Below, piece after piece: positions 1-8,850 of a DNA stretch of 64,000 bases. Within the stretch, counting starts at the first letter, position 1. The number at the start of each line of letters is the position of its first letter. The DNA comes from CAZMNY01 sp964567745. GTDB lineage: Bacteria > Planctomycetota > Planctomycetia > Pirellulales > Pirellulaceae. Location of the stretch: NCBI GenBank assembly GCA_964567745.1, contig CAZMNY010000024.1, positions 1 to 64,000 of the forward strand. Direction: 5' to 3'. The position numbers were made by a program, and so were the translations under genes. The notes beneath the pieces were generated by a model. It was not told where the DNA came from, ran no database searches, and saw only the letters and a list, made by a program, of their open reading frames with translations.

Positions 1-1
1 G

Positions 2-796
2 CGCCGGCCAGATGTCGGCGGACGCCGAAGCTTGCGTGATTACGGCTACACGACGTCGCCATTGGTGCGCGGCCGCTGGCTGTTGGTGGAGGTCGGCAGT
101 CGAGCCGGCAATTTGGTGGCGTTCGACAAGAAGTCTGGCCGGCAAGTCTGGAGTTCCGAGTGCAAGGACGAAGCGGGCCACACAGGCGGCCCCGTACCCA
201 TGAACGTCGACGGCTTGCCCTGTGCGGCCATACTTACGCTGCGAAATCTGGTCATCGTATCGCTCGACTCCGAACGCCCCGGCCGCACCATCGGGTCGGC
301 GAAATGGACGACGGACTTTGGCAATAACATCGCCACGCCTTCTGTCTCGGGCCAATCGGTGATTGTCACCTCGGCCTACAATCACTACGCCATGGCCAGG
401 TTCGATGTTGCACGCGACAAATTGGTGAAGAAGTGGGAAACGGAAGGAGTCGCGTCGGGAGTTTGCACGCCGATCATTCACGACAACCGGGTCTATTGGG
501 CGTGGCGCGGAGTGCACTGTCTTGATTTTGAAACCGGCAAAGAGCTCTGGGTGGGCGGCAAAGTCGGCTCTCCCGGCTCGTGCATACTAACTTCCGACGA
601 CCGGTTGATCGTCCACACGAATCGGGGTGAACTGAGTTTGGTTGAAACGGCCAAACGCTCGCCCTCAAAATTCACGCAGCTCTCACGGCTGCCGCCGCAG
701 TTCCGCGCGGACGCCTGGCCACATGTGGTCCTCGCGCAGGGCGGCATTCTCTGCAAGGACCGGCAAGGCAATCTCAAGTGCCTTCGAGCAAGATAG
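2..796 (+). CDS. PQQ-binding-like beta-propeller protein, 5' partial
   Basis: C-terminal part (about 264 residues) of a BamB/PQQ-dehydrogenase-like beta-propeller. The frame is open from the first bases of the window, so the true start is upstream and the TTG at 32 is not a real start. Blade signatures of the fD-x-(K/T)-(S/T)-G-(K/R)-x-x-W type are visible: VAFDKKSGRQVW near the start and CLDFETGKELW about two thirds along. Such repeats build a WD-like propeller, often in exported planctomycete proteins that may bind PQQ or act as scaffolds. No catalytic residue can be assigned. It ends with TAG at 794-796, 12 bp before a CTAG-bounded miniature element, and converges with the isochorismatase-family gene. 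The family call is fairly safe; the role is unknown. Confidence 0.75.
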   Translation, partial: RRPDVGGRRSLRDYGYTTSPLVRGRWLLVEVGSRAGNLVAFDKKSGRQVWSSECKDEAGHTGGPVPMNVDGLPCAAILTLRNLVIVSLDSERPGRTIGSAKWTTDFGNNIATPSVSGQSVIVTSAYNHYAMARFDVARDKLVKKWETEGVASGVCTPIIHDNRVYWAWRGVHCLDFETGKELWVGGKVGSPGSCILTSDDRLIVHTNRGELSLVETAKRSPSKFTQLSRLPPQFRADAWPHVVLAQGGILCKDRQGNLKCLRAR

Positions 797-808
797 TCTG
801 TCGACGCG

Positions 809-916
809 CTAGTGCTGCGTTACGCCTTAGTTTTAGGGTGGCGCACCCGATTCGCCGTGGCGGGCCTTGATCAAACGAATTGTCGATCCCAATTCCAAGC
901 TGTAGCACAGCACTAG
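809..916. mobile_element. Miniature inverted-repeat element (CTAG family, divergent copy)
   Basis: A 108-bp non-coding segment bounded by CTAGTGCTGCGTTAC on the left and GTAGCACAGCACTAG on the right. The right end, reverse-complemented, matches the left at 13 of 15 positions. Size, CTAG termini and the TAGTGC start match the two 109-bp copies at 5507-5615 and 44175-44283, but the interior differs, so this is a diverged copy or a sister family. It lies between convergent genes, and its right terminus contributes the TAG stop of the isochorismatase-family gene (913-915). IS630/Tc1-type elements are known to target CTAG with TA duplication; assigning this element to them is inference. Confidence 0.6.
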
Positions 917-1509
917 GGAAGTTTTTCCTTGACCAAACGGCTGATATCTTTGAAGCCTGCGGCGGTCGAGGTCTGGCACCATTCGAAGAGCACCGTCTCG
1001 CATGTCGTGACAATGGCCCCAGAAGATTCGAGGCGCCGAATAGCCGTGTCGTGATCCGTCTTGTTGCGTGAGGTGAGCGCGTCGACGACCAGGTAGACCG
1101 AGAAGCCGGCAGCAAGCAGGTCGAATGCGGTTTGCAAGACGCAGACGTGAGTCTCCATGCCGACGAGCACGACTTTGTGAATTCCCTTGTCGGCAAGCGG
1201 CTCAAATAACTCGCCGCACTCGCCGCAACTGAAGTCGCGTTTGGGTGAAGGTGCCTGGAGAAATGCCGTCAGCAGTGGATCGGTTGGCCCTAGTTTCTCG
1301 GGGTATTGTTCGGTCGCAATCACCTCGACACCGAGCGTTTTGGCTCCTTCGAGCAGCCGTCGGATATTGAAAATCAGTCGAGCCGGATCGGGCGTCAGCG
1401 GGATTAGTTTCTCTTGGACATCGATAACCACTAACGCATTGTCCGTTGAGGTTAGAAGTTCCGGGCTGCGTGGCAGGCTTTGTGGATTTGGCATTTGCTG
1501 AGCATACAC
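913..1509 (-). CDS. Isochorismatase-family cysteine hydrolase
   Basis: A 198-residue protein of the usual length for the isochorismatase/nicotinamidase-like superfamily, which hydrolyses amide or vinyl-ether bonds. The catalytic triad is visible: Asp30 in VVIDVQ, Lys90 in the SPKRDF segment and Cys123 in GMETHVCV, with the cis-peptide-type GMETH motif before the nucleophile. The nicotinamidase metal-binding D-x-H motif is not seen, and a convincing PncA exists at 27786-28421, so nicotinamide is unlikely to be the substrate; the actual substrate is unknown. ATG start at 1509. The TAG stop (913-915) lies inside the terminus of the miniature element at 809-916. It stands alone, divergent from hslV. 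Confidence 0.85.
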   Translation of the reverse strand: MYAQQMPNPQSLPRSPELLTSTDNALVVIDVQEKLIPLTPDPARLIFNIRRLLEGAKTLGVEVIATEQYPEKLGPTDPLLTAFLQAPSPKRDFSCGECGELFEPLADKGIHKVVLVGMETHVCVLQTAFDLLAAGFSVYLVVDALTSRNKTDHDTAIRRLESSGAIVTTCETVLFEWCQTSTAAGFKDISRLVKEKLP

Positions 1510-1610
1510 GATGGACTGTGAATTTTCCGCCCCGCCACTATCTGCTTGGACCTACGCCCCTAGAGCAAACAGTCGCAATAGTCCAAAATGGGGCCGTTGA
1601 GGCGGCCCGC

Positions 1611-1643
1611 GGTTGGGCTGCGGTTGGGCTGCGGTTGGGCTGC
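1611..1643 (+). repeat. 11-bp tandem repeat, three copies
   Basis: The unit GGTTGGGCTGC occurs three times in perfect succession just upstream of hslV. The 11-bp period is not a multiple of three, which argues that this stretch is not translated and that hslV starts downstream of it. Confidence 0.85.
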
Positions 1644-1678
1644 GGCAGCTGAAAGCTGGGAAATGGGGGAAGTGTAGT

Positions 1679-2239
1679 TTGGCGAGAAAATCAGTGAAAC
1701 GAATCCGTTCAACAACCGTGCTATGCGTCCGCTCTGGTGGGAAAGTGGCCATGGGAGCCGATGGTCAATTGACGCTTGGCGATTGCGTGATGAAGGGCGA
1801 CGCGGTCAAGGTGAGGCGTTTGGGCGGAGGCAATGTGCTCTGCGGTTTCGCGGGCGGATCGGCCGACGCTTTCGCACTTCTCGAACGCTTCGACGCGAAG
1901 CTCAAGGACTACCCGCAGAACCTTCAGCGAGCCGCCACGGAATTGGCGAAAGAATGGCGGACGGATCGAGCGCTGCGACGACTCGAAGCGCTGCTGATCG
2001 TGGCGGACAAGCGACAGACCTTGCTGATTAGCGGGACCGGTGATGTTATTCAGCCGAGCCACGGAGTGGCGGGGATTGGATCGGGCGGAAACTACGCGAT
2101 CGCGTCCGCTAGGGCGCTCGTCGGTCACACGTCGCTCGACGCCGCCACCGTTGTCCGCGAAGCGCTCACGATCGCGGGCGACATTTGTATCTACACAAAC
2201 AACAACATTGAGATCGAAGAGATGGAGAGTGACTGCTGA
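1679..2239 (+). CDS. hslV: ATP-dependent protease subunit HslV
   Basis: Proteolytic subunit of the HslUV (ClpYQ) two-component protease, an N-terminal-nucleophile threonine peptidase that assembles as stacked hexameric rings and degrades substrates unfolded by HslU. The Thr-Thr pair that becomes the mature N-terminus is seen at residues 12-13 (RSTTVLCV), followed by the family's GADGQLTLGD segment. I chose TTG at 1679 because GGGGGA lies 8 bp upstream; GTG at 1694 is the alternative, and both leave a short propeptide to be removed. The longer open frame reaching back to 1613 runs through an 11-bp tandem repeat and is not believed. The stop overlaps the hslU ATG by one base, so the two are translationally coupled. 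Confidence 0.93.
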   Translation: MARKSVKRIRSTTVLCVRSGGKVAMGADGQLTLGDCVMKGDAVKVRRLGGGNVLCGFAGGSADAFALLERFDAKLKDYPQNLQRAATELAKEWRTDRALRRLEALLIVADKRQTLLISGTGDVIQPSHGVAGIGSGGNYAIASARALVGHTSLDAATVVREALTIAGDICIYTNNNIEIEEMESDC

Positions 2240-3576
2240 TGTCGGAATCCTCGCAGGATAATTTGACGCCAAGGCAGGTAGTGGAGCAGCTTGACCGCTA
2301 CATCGTCGGGCAGGACGCGGCCAAACGCGCGGTGGCCATTGCGATTCGCAATCGTTGGCGACGTCAGCAACTGCCTCAGGAAATGAAATCCGAGGTAGCG
2401 CCTAAGAACATTCTCATGATTGGTCCCACCGGCGTCGGCAAGACGGAAATTGCCAGACGATTGGCCAAACTGACTGGGGCACCCTTCATCAAAGTCGAAG
2501 CGTCGAAGTACACCGAGGTCGGCTACTACGGCCGCGACGTCGAGAGCATGATTCGAGAACTCCTTGACAACGCCATTGCGCTAGTTCGCGAACGCGAACG
2601 CGTACATGTCGAGAAGGAGGCGCGAGACCGCGCCGAAAATCGACTGCTTGACTTGTTGGCCCCTCCGCCGCCGAGCTATGGCGACGACTATGAAGAAGCG
2701 CAGCAACGACATGAGCGCACGAAAGCCAAGATGCTCGCCAAACTTGTGTCGGGCGAGATGGATCAGAAGCGAGTTGAGCTGACCATCGAACAAAAGTCGG
2801 CGCCAATGGTCATGGGTGGAATGGGGATGGACAACATCGATCTGCAATCGATGGTTGAAAACATCATGCCCAAGCGATCGGCTCAACGAGAACTATCCGT
2901 CGCGGAGGCTCGCGAGGTTTTGTTCGAGCAAGAATGTGAGACCCTTTTGGACCCCGACGCTATCAACGCGATGTCGATCGAATTGACCGAAAATGTAGGT
3001 ATGGTGTTCCTCGACGAAGTCGACAAAGTAGTTGCATCCGACTCCCGGGGCGCCGACGTTTCACGGCAAGGTGTGCAGCGAGATCTGCTGCCGATTGTCG
3101 AGGGAACGTCGGTGCAAACGCGCCACGGTTACGTGCGAACCGACCACATCCTGTTTATCGCTGCCGGCGCGTTTCATAAGGTCAAGCCGAGCGAGTTGAT
3201 GCCTGAATTGCAGGGCCGTTTCCCGATTCGCGTTGAGCTGAACGACTTGACGAATGAGGACTTCGTTCGCATCCTGCAAGAGCCGAAGAATTCTCTCGCC
3301 AAACAATACATCGCTTTGATCGGCACGGAAGGTGTTGAGCTGCAGTTCACCGCGGACGCGATCGACGCGTTGGCCAACTATGCGTTTAAGGTCAACCAAA
3401 CAACGCAAAACATTGGCGCTCGACGTCTCTATACGATTCTGGAACGATTGCTCGAGGAATTGAGTTTTGAATCGCCTGAGATGAAAATGGGGCGAGTCGT
3501 GATTAACGCGGCCTACGTTCAAGAGCGACTTGAAGATGTATCGGACGACGAAGAGTTGAGTCAGTTCATTCTGTGA
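2239..3576 (+). CDS. hslU: ATP-dependent protease ATPase subunit HslU
   Basis: AAA+ unfoldase partner of HslV, 445 residues, normal length. Walker A is GPTGVGKT at residues 62-69. The pore-loop region reads GYYGRD just after the EASKYTEV segment, and Walker B is VFLDEVDK. Between the Walker motifs lies the insertion (I) domain with charged helices and a Met/Gly-rich patch (MVMGGMGMD), as expected for HslU. The C-terminus ends in FIL, resembling the hydrophobic tail that docks into HslV. The ATG overlaps the hslV stop (TGATG). thiL follows 25 bp later on the same strand and may be co-transcribed, although the pathways are unrelated. Confidence 0.96.
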   Translation: MSESSQDNLTPRQVVEQLDRYIVGQDAAKRAVAIAIRNRWRRQQLPQEMKSEVAPKNILMIGPTGVGKTEIARRLAKLTGAPFIKVEASKYTEVGYYGRDVESMIRELLDNAIALVRERERVHVEKEARDRAENRLLDLLAPPPPSYGDDYEEAQQRHERTKAKMLAKLVSGEMDQKRVELTIEQKSAPMVMGGMGMDNIDLQSMVENIMPKRSAQRELSVAEAREVLFEQECETLLDPDAINAMSIELTENVGMVFLDEVDKVVASDSRGADVSRQGVQRDLLPIVEGTSVQTRHGYVRTDHILFIAAGAFHKVKPSELMPELQGRFPIRVELNDLTNEDFVRILQEPKNSLAKQYIALIGTEGVELQFTADAIDALANYAFKVNQTTQNIGARRLYTILERLLEELSFESPEMKMGRVVINAAYVQERLEDVSDDEELSQFIL

Positions 3577-3601
3577 GTGTTCTCTTCCTGTCGAGCGCGT
3601 C

Positions 3602-4510
3602 GTGGAAAACGAATTCATCCGGTGGCTTCAGGCCACTTTGCCGCGACCCGAACATCTATGGCTGCCGATCGGCGATGACGCCGCCGTTTTGGACATCGAA
3701 CCTGAGCAGCAAATTGTTGTCGCAGCGGACGCTCTGCTCGAAGGGGTTCATTTCGATCTGACCAAACATTCGCCTGAGCTCATCGGGCGCAAATCGCTGG
3801 CGGTCAACCTGAGTGATCTCGCAGCCATGGGCGCGAAGCCTCTATCCGCGATGGTCACGCTTGCCTTGCCTCGACCGGCCAACGCCGCCGCCAAGATGGC
3901 TCGCGATATTCTCTTAGGCGTTGCGTCGCTGACGGAAGAATTCGGGATGTCCGTCAGTGGGGGAGACACCAATTGCTGGGATCAAGGCCTGGCAGTGAGC
4001 GTTTCCGTCTTGGGGCTCGTGCGCCGCGACCAAGCGTGGACTCGTGGCGGCGGTGATCCCGGAGACCGGTTGGTCGTCAGCGGTCCGCTGGGCGGCAGCA
4101 TTCTCGGTCATCACATGAGCTTTACGCCACGGGTGGCCGACGCGCTGAGATGGTCTCGCGAGTTTCACATCAAGGCGGCCATGGATGTCAGCGACGGTCT
4201 CGCGCTCGACGCCAACCGAATGGCTCAGGCGAGCGAATGCGGGATCGCGCTGCAACTCGATAAGGTGCCCATCGCCGCGAGCGCACGGCACTTGAGTCAG
4301 TCATCAGGCCGAACGCCTCTTGAGCATGCGCTCGGCGACGGCGAAGATTTTGAGCTGCTGCTCGTCATGGAGCGCGACGAGGCGACTCGGTTCTGCGACA
4401 TCAATCCTGACGCGACCGACATCGGCGCATTGGTCGAACGCCAAGGACTTTGGAGCTTCGAAGAGGACGGCCTTCAGCCGCTTGAACCAGCCGGATATCG
4501 ACACGGCTAG
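3602..4510 (+). CDS. thiL: Thiamine-monophosphate kinase ThiL
   Basis: Phosphorylates thiamine monophosphate to thiamine diphosphate with ATP, the last step of cofactor synthesis. The 302 residues carry the family motifs in order: IGDDAAV near the N-terminus (metal and nucleotide), the SGGDTN segment around residue 119, MDVSDGL around 195 and GDGEDFELL around 242. GTG start at 3602, 25 bp after hslU; the gene probably shares the hslVU transcript. It is slightly short at the C-terminus compared with enterobacterial ThiL but has all active-site blocks. No thiamine riboswitch is seen upstream. Confidence 0.93.
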   Translation: MENEFIRWLQATLPRPEHLWLPIGDDAAVLDIEPEQQIVVAADALLEGVHFDLTKHSPELIGRKSLAVNLSDLAAMGAKPLSAMVTLALPRPANAAAKMARDILLGVASLTEEFGMSVSGGDTNCWDQGLAVSVSVLGLVRRDQAWTRGGGDPGDRLVVSGPLGGSILGHHMSFTPRVADALRWSREFHIKAAMDVSDGLALDANRMAQASECGIALQLDKVPIAASARHLSQSSGRTPLEHALGDGEDFELLLVMERDEATRFCDINPDATDIGALVERQGLWSFEEDGLQPLEPAGYRHG

Positions 4511-4572
4511 AGGAAAGCCTGCACCGCAATCGTGTGCTCGCTCTCGCTCATTTGTTTTTCGGCGTCGCTGAG

Positions 4573-5503
4573 TTAAGTGAATCCGAGCGGCGCATCGGGA
4601 TCGACTCGGAATGTCACTGGGTAGTCGAGCATTTTCGGTTCTTTTGCTCCCGAGACCTTGCGGAACATTCGAACCGCTCGCATTAACGCCCGTTTTAGAT
4701 GCGCGCTCAGGCCAGCCGGATCGGCGTTTCGCGGGTCGACGTTAAACGTTTTGCGGAGCCATCGGTTGGCCATGATCACGTTGTTGCGGCGAGTTGTTCG
4801 CGGGTTGCGATGTTCTGTCGACAATGAAACATTGACGCCGTCGAGGTTCGTCACCCGATGAGGCGTGTTCTGAGGCCAAGTCAACAGTTGCCCGGGCTCG
4901 ACGTCGAACACCAAAGCCAACTCATCGAATTGCTCGTCGTATGGAATGTCTTCGGTGTATTCGCCGCAGCAAACCAATTCGCGGATTTCTCGCGAGACGA
5001 ATCGCTCGTCGAAGTGGGGATAGACCAGACTCGTTTCGAGCCTCGCAAGTACCAGAGCATGTTGACCGGAATGTCCATGTGGTAATAGACCATCGAGCCC
5101 GGCGAGGAAATCAGCAGATTGGCTGAGCGGTGCTGCGCCTGAAAACGCGGGTTGCCCGCTTCGAGTTCAGCAAAGATGCGGTTGATTTCGCGAGCGTAGT
5201 CGGGATGATGATCGACCATGTTGCGGAGATTGATCTAGAGCCGACCGCGTTTGGGCGTCTCGAGCAAGAATTCCGAGGAACCGTCATTGCGGTCGCCCTC
5301 TTGCCACTCGAGCACGCCGGCGTTCTCGCCCATCGTGTTGATGTGAAGGCAATCCGCGGGATGATTATCAAAGCGCCGAATCAAACTTTCGTCCGAGAAG
5401 AGACCCGTTTTTCGGACAAGCGGTGCTTCGCGAGCAGAACGCCTTCCTCAAGAATATCGAATTGAGATTGGGACCAATCGGAAAGCAGGCTGCTGGGCGA
5501 CAT
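4573..5503 (-). pseudogene. Decayed JmjC/cupin-8-type protein (two frameshifts, one nonsense)
   Basis: Joining three frames restores one protein of about 310 residues. It starts at ATG 5503 (MSPSSLLSDW), shifts at 5408-5412 where one A seems missing from an A run on the coding strand, meets an in-frame TAG at 5235-5237 between GRL and INLRN, and shifts again at 5025-5026 (one G missing; RVW resumes as VYPHFDERF). The restored product has the JmjC/cupin iron-site pattern: YYHMD with the first His and Asp, and a distal His in WPQNTPHRV, so it would have been a 2-oxoglutarate/Fe(II) oxygenase-like protein. A miniature element begins 3 bp upstream of the start codon and would have removed the ribosome-binding site and promoter. 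Real decay is therefore plausible, but two of the three lesions are homopolymer indels that could be assembly errors. Confidence 0.8.
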
Positions 5504-5506
5504 CGA

Positions 5507-5615
5507 CTAGTGCCGCGTCAACTCCAAAAATGGGGGTTGGCTTCGGCGTAACTTGACTTGGCGGCGTGCGATACAAACACTGGGATCCTAATTCTTAGTG
5601 TTGACGCTGCACTAG
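5507..5615. mobile_element. Miniature inverted-repeat element (CTAG family), copy 2
   Basis: A 109-bp element with ends CTAGTGCCGCGTCAAC and GTTGACGCTGCACTAG (15 of 16 positions match as inverted repeats). It is about 106/109 identical to the reverse complement of 44175-44283. There is no coding capacity. It lies 3 bp from the start codon of the JmjC-like pseudogene. The CTAG boundary with an internal TA fits insertion into CTAG, as known for IS630-type transposases; no such transposase is in the window, so it would be non-autonomous. Confidence 0.85.
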
Positions 5616-5771
5616 GCTCCTAAGCGTGAATAGAGACTCCTATCAAGCCTAGGTCGGTCTGGCCCGATGCGGCTAGGAAGGCAAAGCATGATCCTCGCAA
5701 TAGTCGAGACGCAAAAGTATCGTGCTGGCTATGACGGCTGTACTGGTCGCTATCAGCGCTTTCGCATTGCC

Positions 5772-6680
5772 TTATTTCGGTTCTTGAAAGTAGAGCACGC
5801 CTCGGGTCTTGGTTTTCCGCCGATAGATCGAGTCGCCGTTGGCGACGTAGAGGTACGACAGGTCCGGGCCGGCGAAGGCGACACTGACAAGCGGTTTCGC
5901 TGGCTGAGGCGTGTGAATCACTCCACCCATTCGTCCGGTCGGGTCAAACATTTGCAGACCGACCGCTGACGTAATGTAGTATCGCCCGGCGGCGTCGGTT
6001 GTCGTTCCATCGGCCTTGCTGGACATGTTTTTTCCTGGCGTTCGCAAGGTGATGTACGGTTGCTGATGTGTCAAGCTTCCGTCATTTTCAATCCGCCATA
6101 CCCAACCATTTCGTCCGCCGTAATCGGAAACGACCAACGTCCCCTGCCCCGGCGTGAGCGCGATTCCGTTCGGTTTTGAGACGCCCGTGGCCGCTGACCT
6201 CGGTTCGCCGCCCTTCGGAATATGCGTCACTTGTTGTTTCGATGTCTCCGTGAAATAGATCTCGCCCTCGTGTGTGACGACAAGGTCGTTGGGCTTCACG
6301 TCGTTGGCAATCACACTTGCTCTACCTTCTCGATCAAACGCGACAATCCGCGCGAATTTGCCAACTTGGCAGGCGTACAATCTGCCGTCCGGCCCAAACT
6401 GCATTGCGCTGATCTTGGGCGCTTTGGGCACAAACGTCGAGACTTTCCCGTCCATGGATACTTTCAAAATCGACTCGCCGCGAGCAACGTCGCTGAAGTA
6501 AAAATTGCCGTAAGCGTCCGCTGCACAGCCGTCAGTAAACGCGTGGCCGCTCGAGACGCGTTGCCAACCCTCGCCTTCGATCAAGACTTGCGACAACGGC
6601 ATGTCTTGCGCGTTCGCGATCGCTGCTCCGAACAGAATCGCCGCAATGGATGCGACGTGGTTCAGTCTGCGCTGCATCAT
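5772..6680 (-). CDS. SMP-30/gluconolactonase-like beta-propeller, exported
   Basis: A 302-residue protein with an N-terminal signal peptide (MMQRRLNH then a hydrophobic stretch ending at ANAQD) and an SMP-30/Gluconolactonase/LRE-like propeller: DGCAADAYGNFYFSD, KPNGIALTPGQ and TLVVSDYG are the repeat signatures, with Asn/Asp residues that normally bind the catalytic divalent metal. It probably hydrolyses a sugar lactone or related ester in the periplasm. The start at 6680 is chosen because its ATG overlaps the upstream esterase stop (ATGA), giving a translationally coupled pair; the longer open frame to 6863 lies inside the esterase gene. The substrate is not predictable. Confidence 0.88.
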   Translation of the reverse strand: MMQRRLNHVASIAAILFGAAIANAQDMPLSQVLIEGEGWQRVSSGHAFTDGCAADAYGNFYFSDVARGESILKVSMDGKVSTFVPKAPKISAMQFGPDGRLYACQVGKFARIVAFDREGRASVIANDVKPNDLVVTHEGEIYFTETSKQQVTHIPKGGEPRSAATGVSKPNGIALTPGQGTLVVSDYGGRNGWVWRIENDGSLTHQQPYITLRTPGKNMSSKADGTTTDAAGRYYITSAVGLQMFDPTGRMGGVIHTPQPAKPLVSVAFAGPDLSYLYVANGDSIYRRKTKTRGVLYFQEPK

Positions 6681-7618
6681 TTGTTCTCCTTGTCGTCCGA
6701 TCGGGCTTTGATGCCAGGATAGTCGCGCCAGGTCCAACGCAACATCTCGGGGAGGATCGCGCCGCCGTGGCGACCGTTGTGTCCGCCGTCTCCCATTTCG
6801 AATCGATAGTCGTATCCGGCAAACTTGAGGGCTGCCGCCATTTGGCGATTCGACAACGGCCAATGCCCGTGCAAGTTATCGAGGTCATTGACGCCATCCT
6901 GCAAGAACACGCGAATCGGCTTGCGTTCCGTCTTGCGAATCAGAGCTGGGTAAACGTGGCCGCCTCGAATGTTGGTAAAGCTGCCGACGTAGCTGACGAC
7001 TTTGCTAAACGCATCGGGGCGCTCCCAGGCCGCGGTGAACGCGCAGATGCCGCCGGAACTGATCCCGCAAATCGCTCGGCCCTCCGCCTTGTCGACCAGA
7101 TTGTAATTCTTACCGACCTCGGGAATGATCTCATCAAGCAGGAATCGAGCGTATTGATCGCCAAGGCTGTCGTATTCGAAACTGCGATTTCGTCGACCCT
7201 TCGAGCCTGGACGAGTTGGGGGAACGACGCCGGGATTGATAAAGATGCCGATGGTGACCGGCATCTCGCCTTGGTGAATCAAGTTGTCGAAGACCGTGGG
7301 AACTCGGCTATGTCCTTTTAGCGAGACATATCCGCCGCCGTCTTGGAAAACCATCACACAGGCGGGCTTGGCGCTGTCGTATTGAGCAGGAACATAAACC
7401 CAATAGTCGCGCTCGGTGCCGGGATAGACTTTGCTCTCGGTCCATCGATACTTGGTCACCTCGCCTACCGGCACGCCCTCTTGAGGCTTGGAGTCGGACC
7501 TGAGTTGGTATTCTTCGGCCTGACCTGGATGGTTCGACAGGGCTGTCATCAAACAGCCGAACAGAACGACAGCGATTTGACGATGCCAAATGGGCCTGCA
7601 ACATTCGATTGCATTCAC
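6677..7618 (-). CDS. Exported esterase, enterochelin-esterase/esterase-D-like
   Basis: Alpha/beta-hydrolase of 313 residues. After a signal peptide (hydrophobic segment around residues 16-30, cleavage near GQAEE), an N-terminal segment leads to the hydrolase core. The nucleophile elbow is GISSGG, preceded by a YDSLGDQYARFLLDEIIP block typical of the putative-esterase (PF00756) family. The acid is probably in FLQDGVNDLDN and the histidine in GDGGHNGRHGG. Its stop overlaps the start of the SMP-30-like gene by 4 bp. The pair may process a sugar ester to a free acid or lactone, but this is inference from adjacency. Confidence 0.87.
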   Translation of the reverse strand: MNAIECCRPIWHRQIAVVLFGCLMTALSNHPGQAEEYQLRSDSKPQEGVPVGEVTKYRWTESKVYPGTERDYWVYVPAQYDSAKPACVMVFQDGGGYVSLKGHSRVPTVFDNLIHQGEMPVTIGIFINPGVVPPTRPGSKGRRNRSFEYDSLGDQYARFLLDEIIPEVGKNYNLVDKAEGRAICGISSGGICAFTAAWERPDAFSKVVSYVGSFTNIRGGHVYPALIRKTERKPIRVFLQDGVNDLDNLHGHWPLSNRQMAAALKFAGYDYRFEMGDGGHNGRHGGAILPEMLRWTWRDYPGIKARSDDKENK

Positions 7619-7964
7619 AGTTTGCCGCCTTCATATGATTGTTTGTTGTGATTGGATTGACATGGCGCTCGCACCAACGCAAGGAGCCACCGAACGCGGA
7701 TCGATAATGCGCAATCGGTGCGGCCAATGTATCAGGCGATGAGCGCGCAGTGTACCGCGCGTCCGATTGAGGACCGCCGATGCGAGGCGACTGAACGAGC
7801 GGGTGAATCGGTTGACGACCGGGAGAATTCGTCGGGTCACATAGAGCGTGGGTTGAGCAGAATGCCGCGATGGGCGACCATGGGGGCGGCCGCTCGACTG
7901 CACGATTCGCCGTGTGCAAATGTCTTGAGCTTTTTTCAAACGATGATTCAACGAGGATTCAACA
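7619..7964. other. Intergenic region between the esterase and tsaE
   Basis: About 346 bp between divergently transcribed genes. Short open frames on both strands lack ribosome-binding sites and family resemblance. GAGG at 7953-7956 is the probable Shine-Dalgarno of tsaE. I see no other feature. Confidence 0.6.
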
Positions 7965-8468
7965 TTGGATAATCCGGCGTCGGACCGAGTCTATCAGCTC
8001 GAATGTGCGAACGAATCGGAAACGGATCGTTTTGCACAGGGGCTGGCCGCATCTTTGCCGGATCAGGTCGCCATCGGATTGTTGGGTACGCTCGGAGCCG
8101 GTAAGACTCACCTGGTTCGCTCGCTTGTGGCCGCTTTGGGAGGCGATGCCGCCGATGTGGTGAGTCCAACATTTGTTCTCTGTCAGCATTATGCTTGCGG
8201 AGGGCGAACGGTGAATCATCTGGATGCATATCGGATAGCCGACGACGACGAATTCTTGGAACTCGGCGTCGACGAACTGTTCGATTCCAATTCGATCACG
8301 CTTGTGGAGTGGTCCGATCGAGTCGAGCGTTGCCTGCCCGAGCGTCAGATCTCAATTCAGCTGGAAGTCGTCACGGAAACATCGAGGTCGATTCGGATGT
8401 GGACGACATGCCCGGAGCTCGAGCCCCACTTGGCTCAGATCTCCGAGACGTATGGCGGATCCGGCTAA
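7965..8468 (+). CDS. tsaE: tRNA threonylcarbamoyladenosine biosynthesis ATPase TsaE
   Basis: P-loop ATPase needed with TsaB and TsaD for t6A37 formation in ANN-decoding tRNAs. The 167 residues contain the family Walker A (GTLGAGKTH, about residues 41-49), the SPTF segment after it, HLDAYRI and the LVEWSDR block, all typical of the YjeE/TsaE family. The TTG start at 7965 is supported by GAGG 8 bp upstream; no in-frame ATG precedes it. A partial tsaD lies at the far end of the window (63835), so t6A genes are not clustered here. The C-terminus is slightly extended. Confidence 0.92.
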   Translation: MDNPASDRVYQLECANESETDRFAQGLAASLPDQVAIGLLGTLGAGKTHLVRSLVAALGGDAADVVSPTFVLCQHYACGGRTVNHLDAYRIADDDEFLELGVDELFDSNSITLVEWSDRVERCLPERQISIQLEVVTETSRSIRMWTTCPELEPHLAQISETYGGSG

Positions 8469-8850
8469 GAATGCGGCGGATTCGTTGCTCGTGGAACCGC
8501 CGACTTGCTGAGGCCGTCGGAAAGACGAAATTCGCACGGGATCTCGTTTTTTCCTCATGTCGCGTCGCACCCGTTCGATTTTTGCTGTCTTGCCTAGCTT
8601 GGTGCAATTTGCTGGCGAACTGGGGGGTTCAGCAACGAGTTTGCCGCCCGGCGCCGCTGTTTCTAATACTCAGGCCGTGTCGAACCGATCTGATTCACGG
8701 ACCTGTCCTCGATCGCTGTATGTCCAAACCGAGCGAATTGTTGGCGTCTTCAACGCCGCCAACCGCTGGACGCCGACTCAGACTTCGATCGACGTGGAAT
8801 CGGTCGCCAAGGATTTGCGGCTCAGAGAACCCCGTAAGAGAGTTTTGCGC
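8469..8850 (+). other. Leader region between tsaE and the HtrA-like gene
   Basis: About 380 bp with an open frame continuous with the downstream protease from 8557. The translated extension (98 residues) has no domain and would bury the obvious signal peptide starting at 8851, so I treat it as untranslated leader. No hairpin or operator is clear. Confidence 0.5.

Noticed and set aside
7718..7972. Open frames in the spacer between the esterase and tsaE
   Set aside because: No ribosome-binding site, no family resemblance and overlapping frames on both strands; typical of GC-rich non-coding DNA.
8557..8850. N-terminal extension of the HtrA-like protease
   Set aside because: It would place 98 low-similarity residues before an obvious signal peptide; ATG 8851 explains the protein better.
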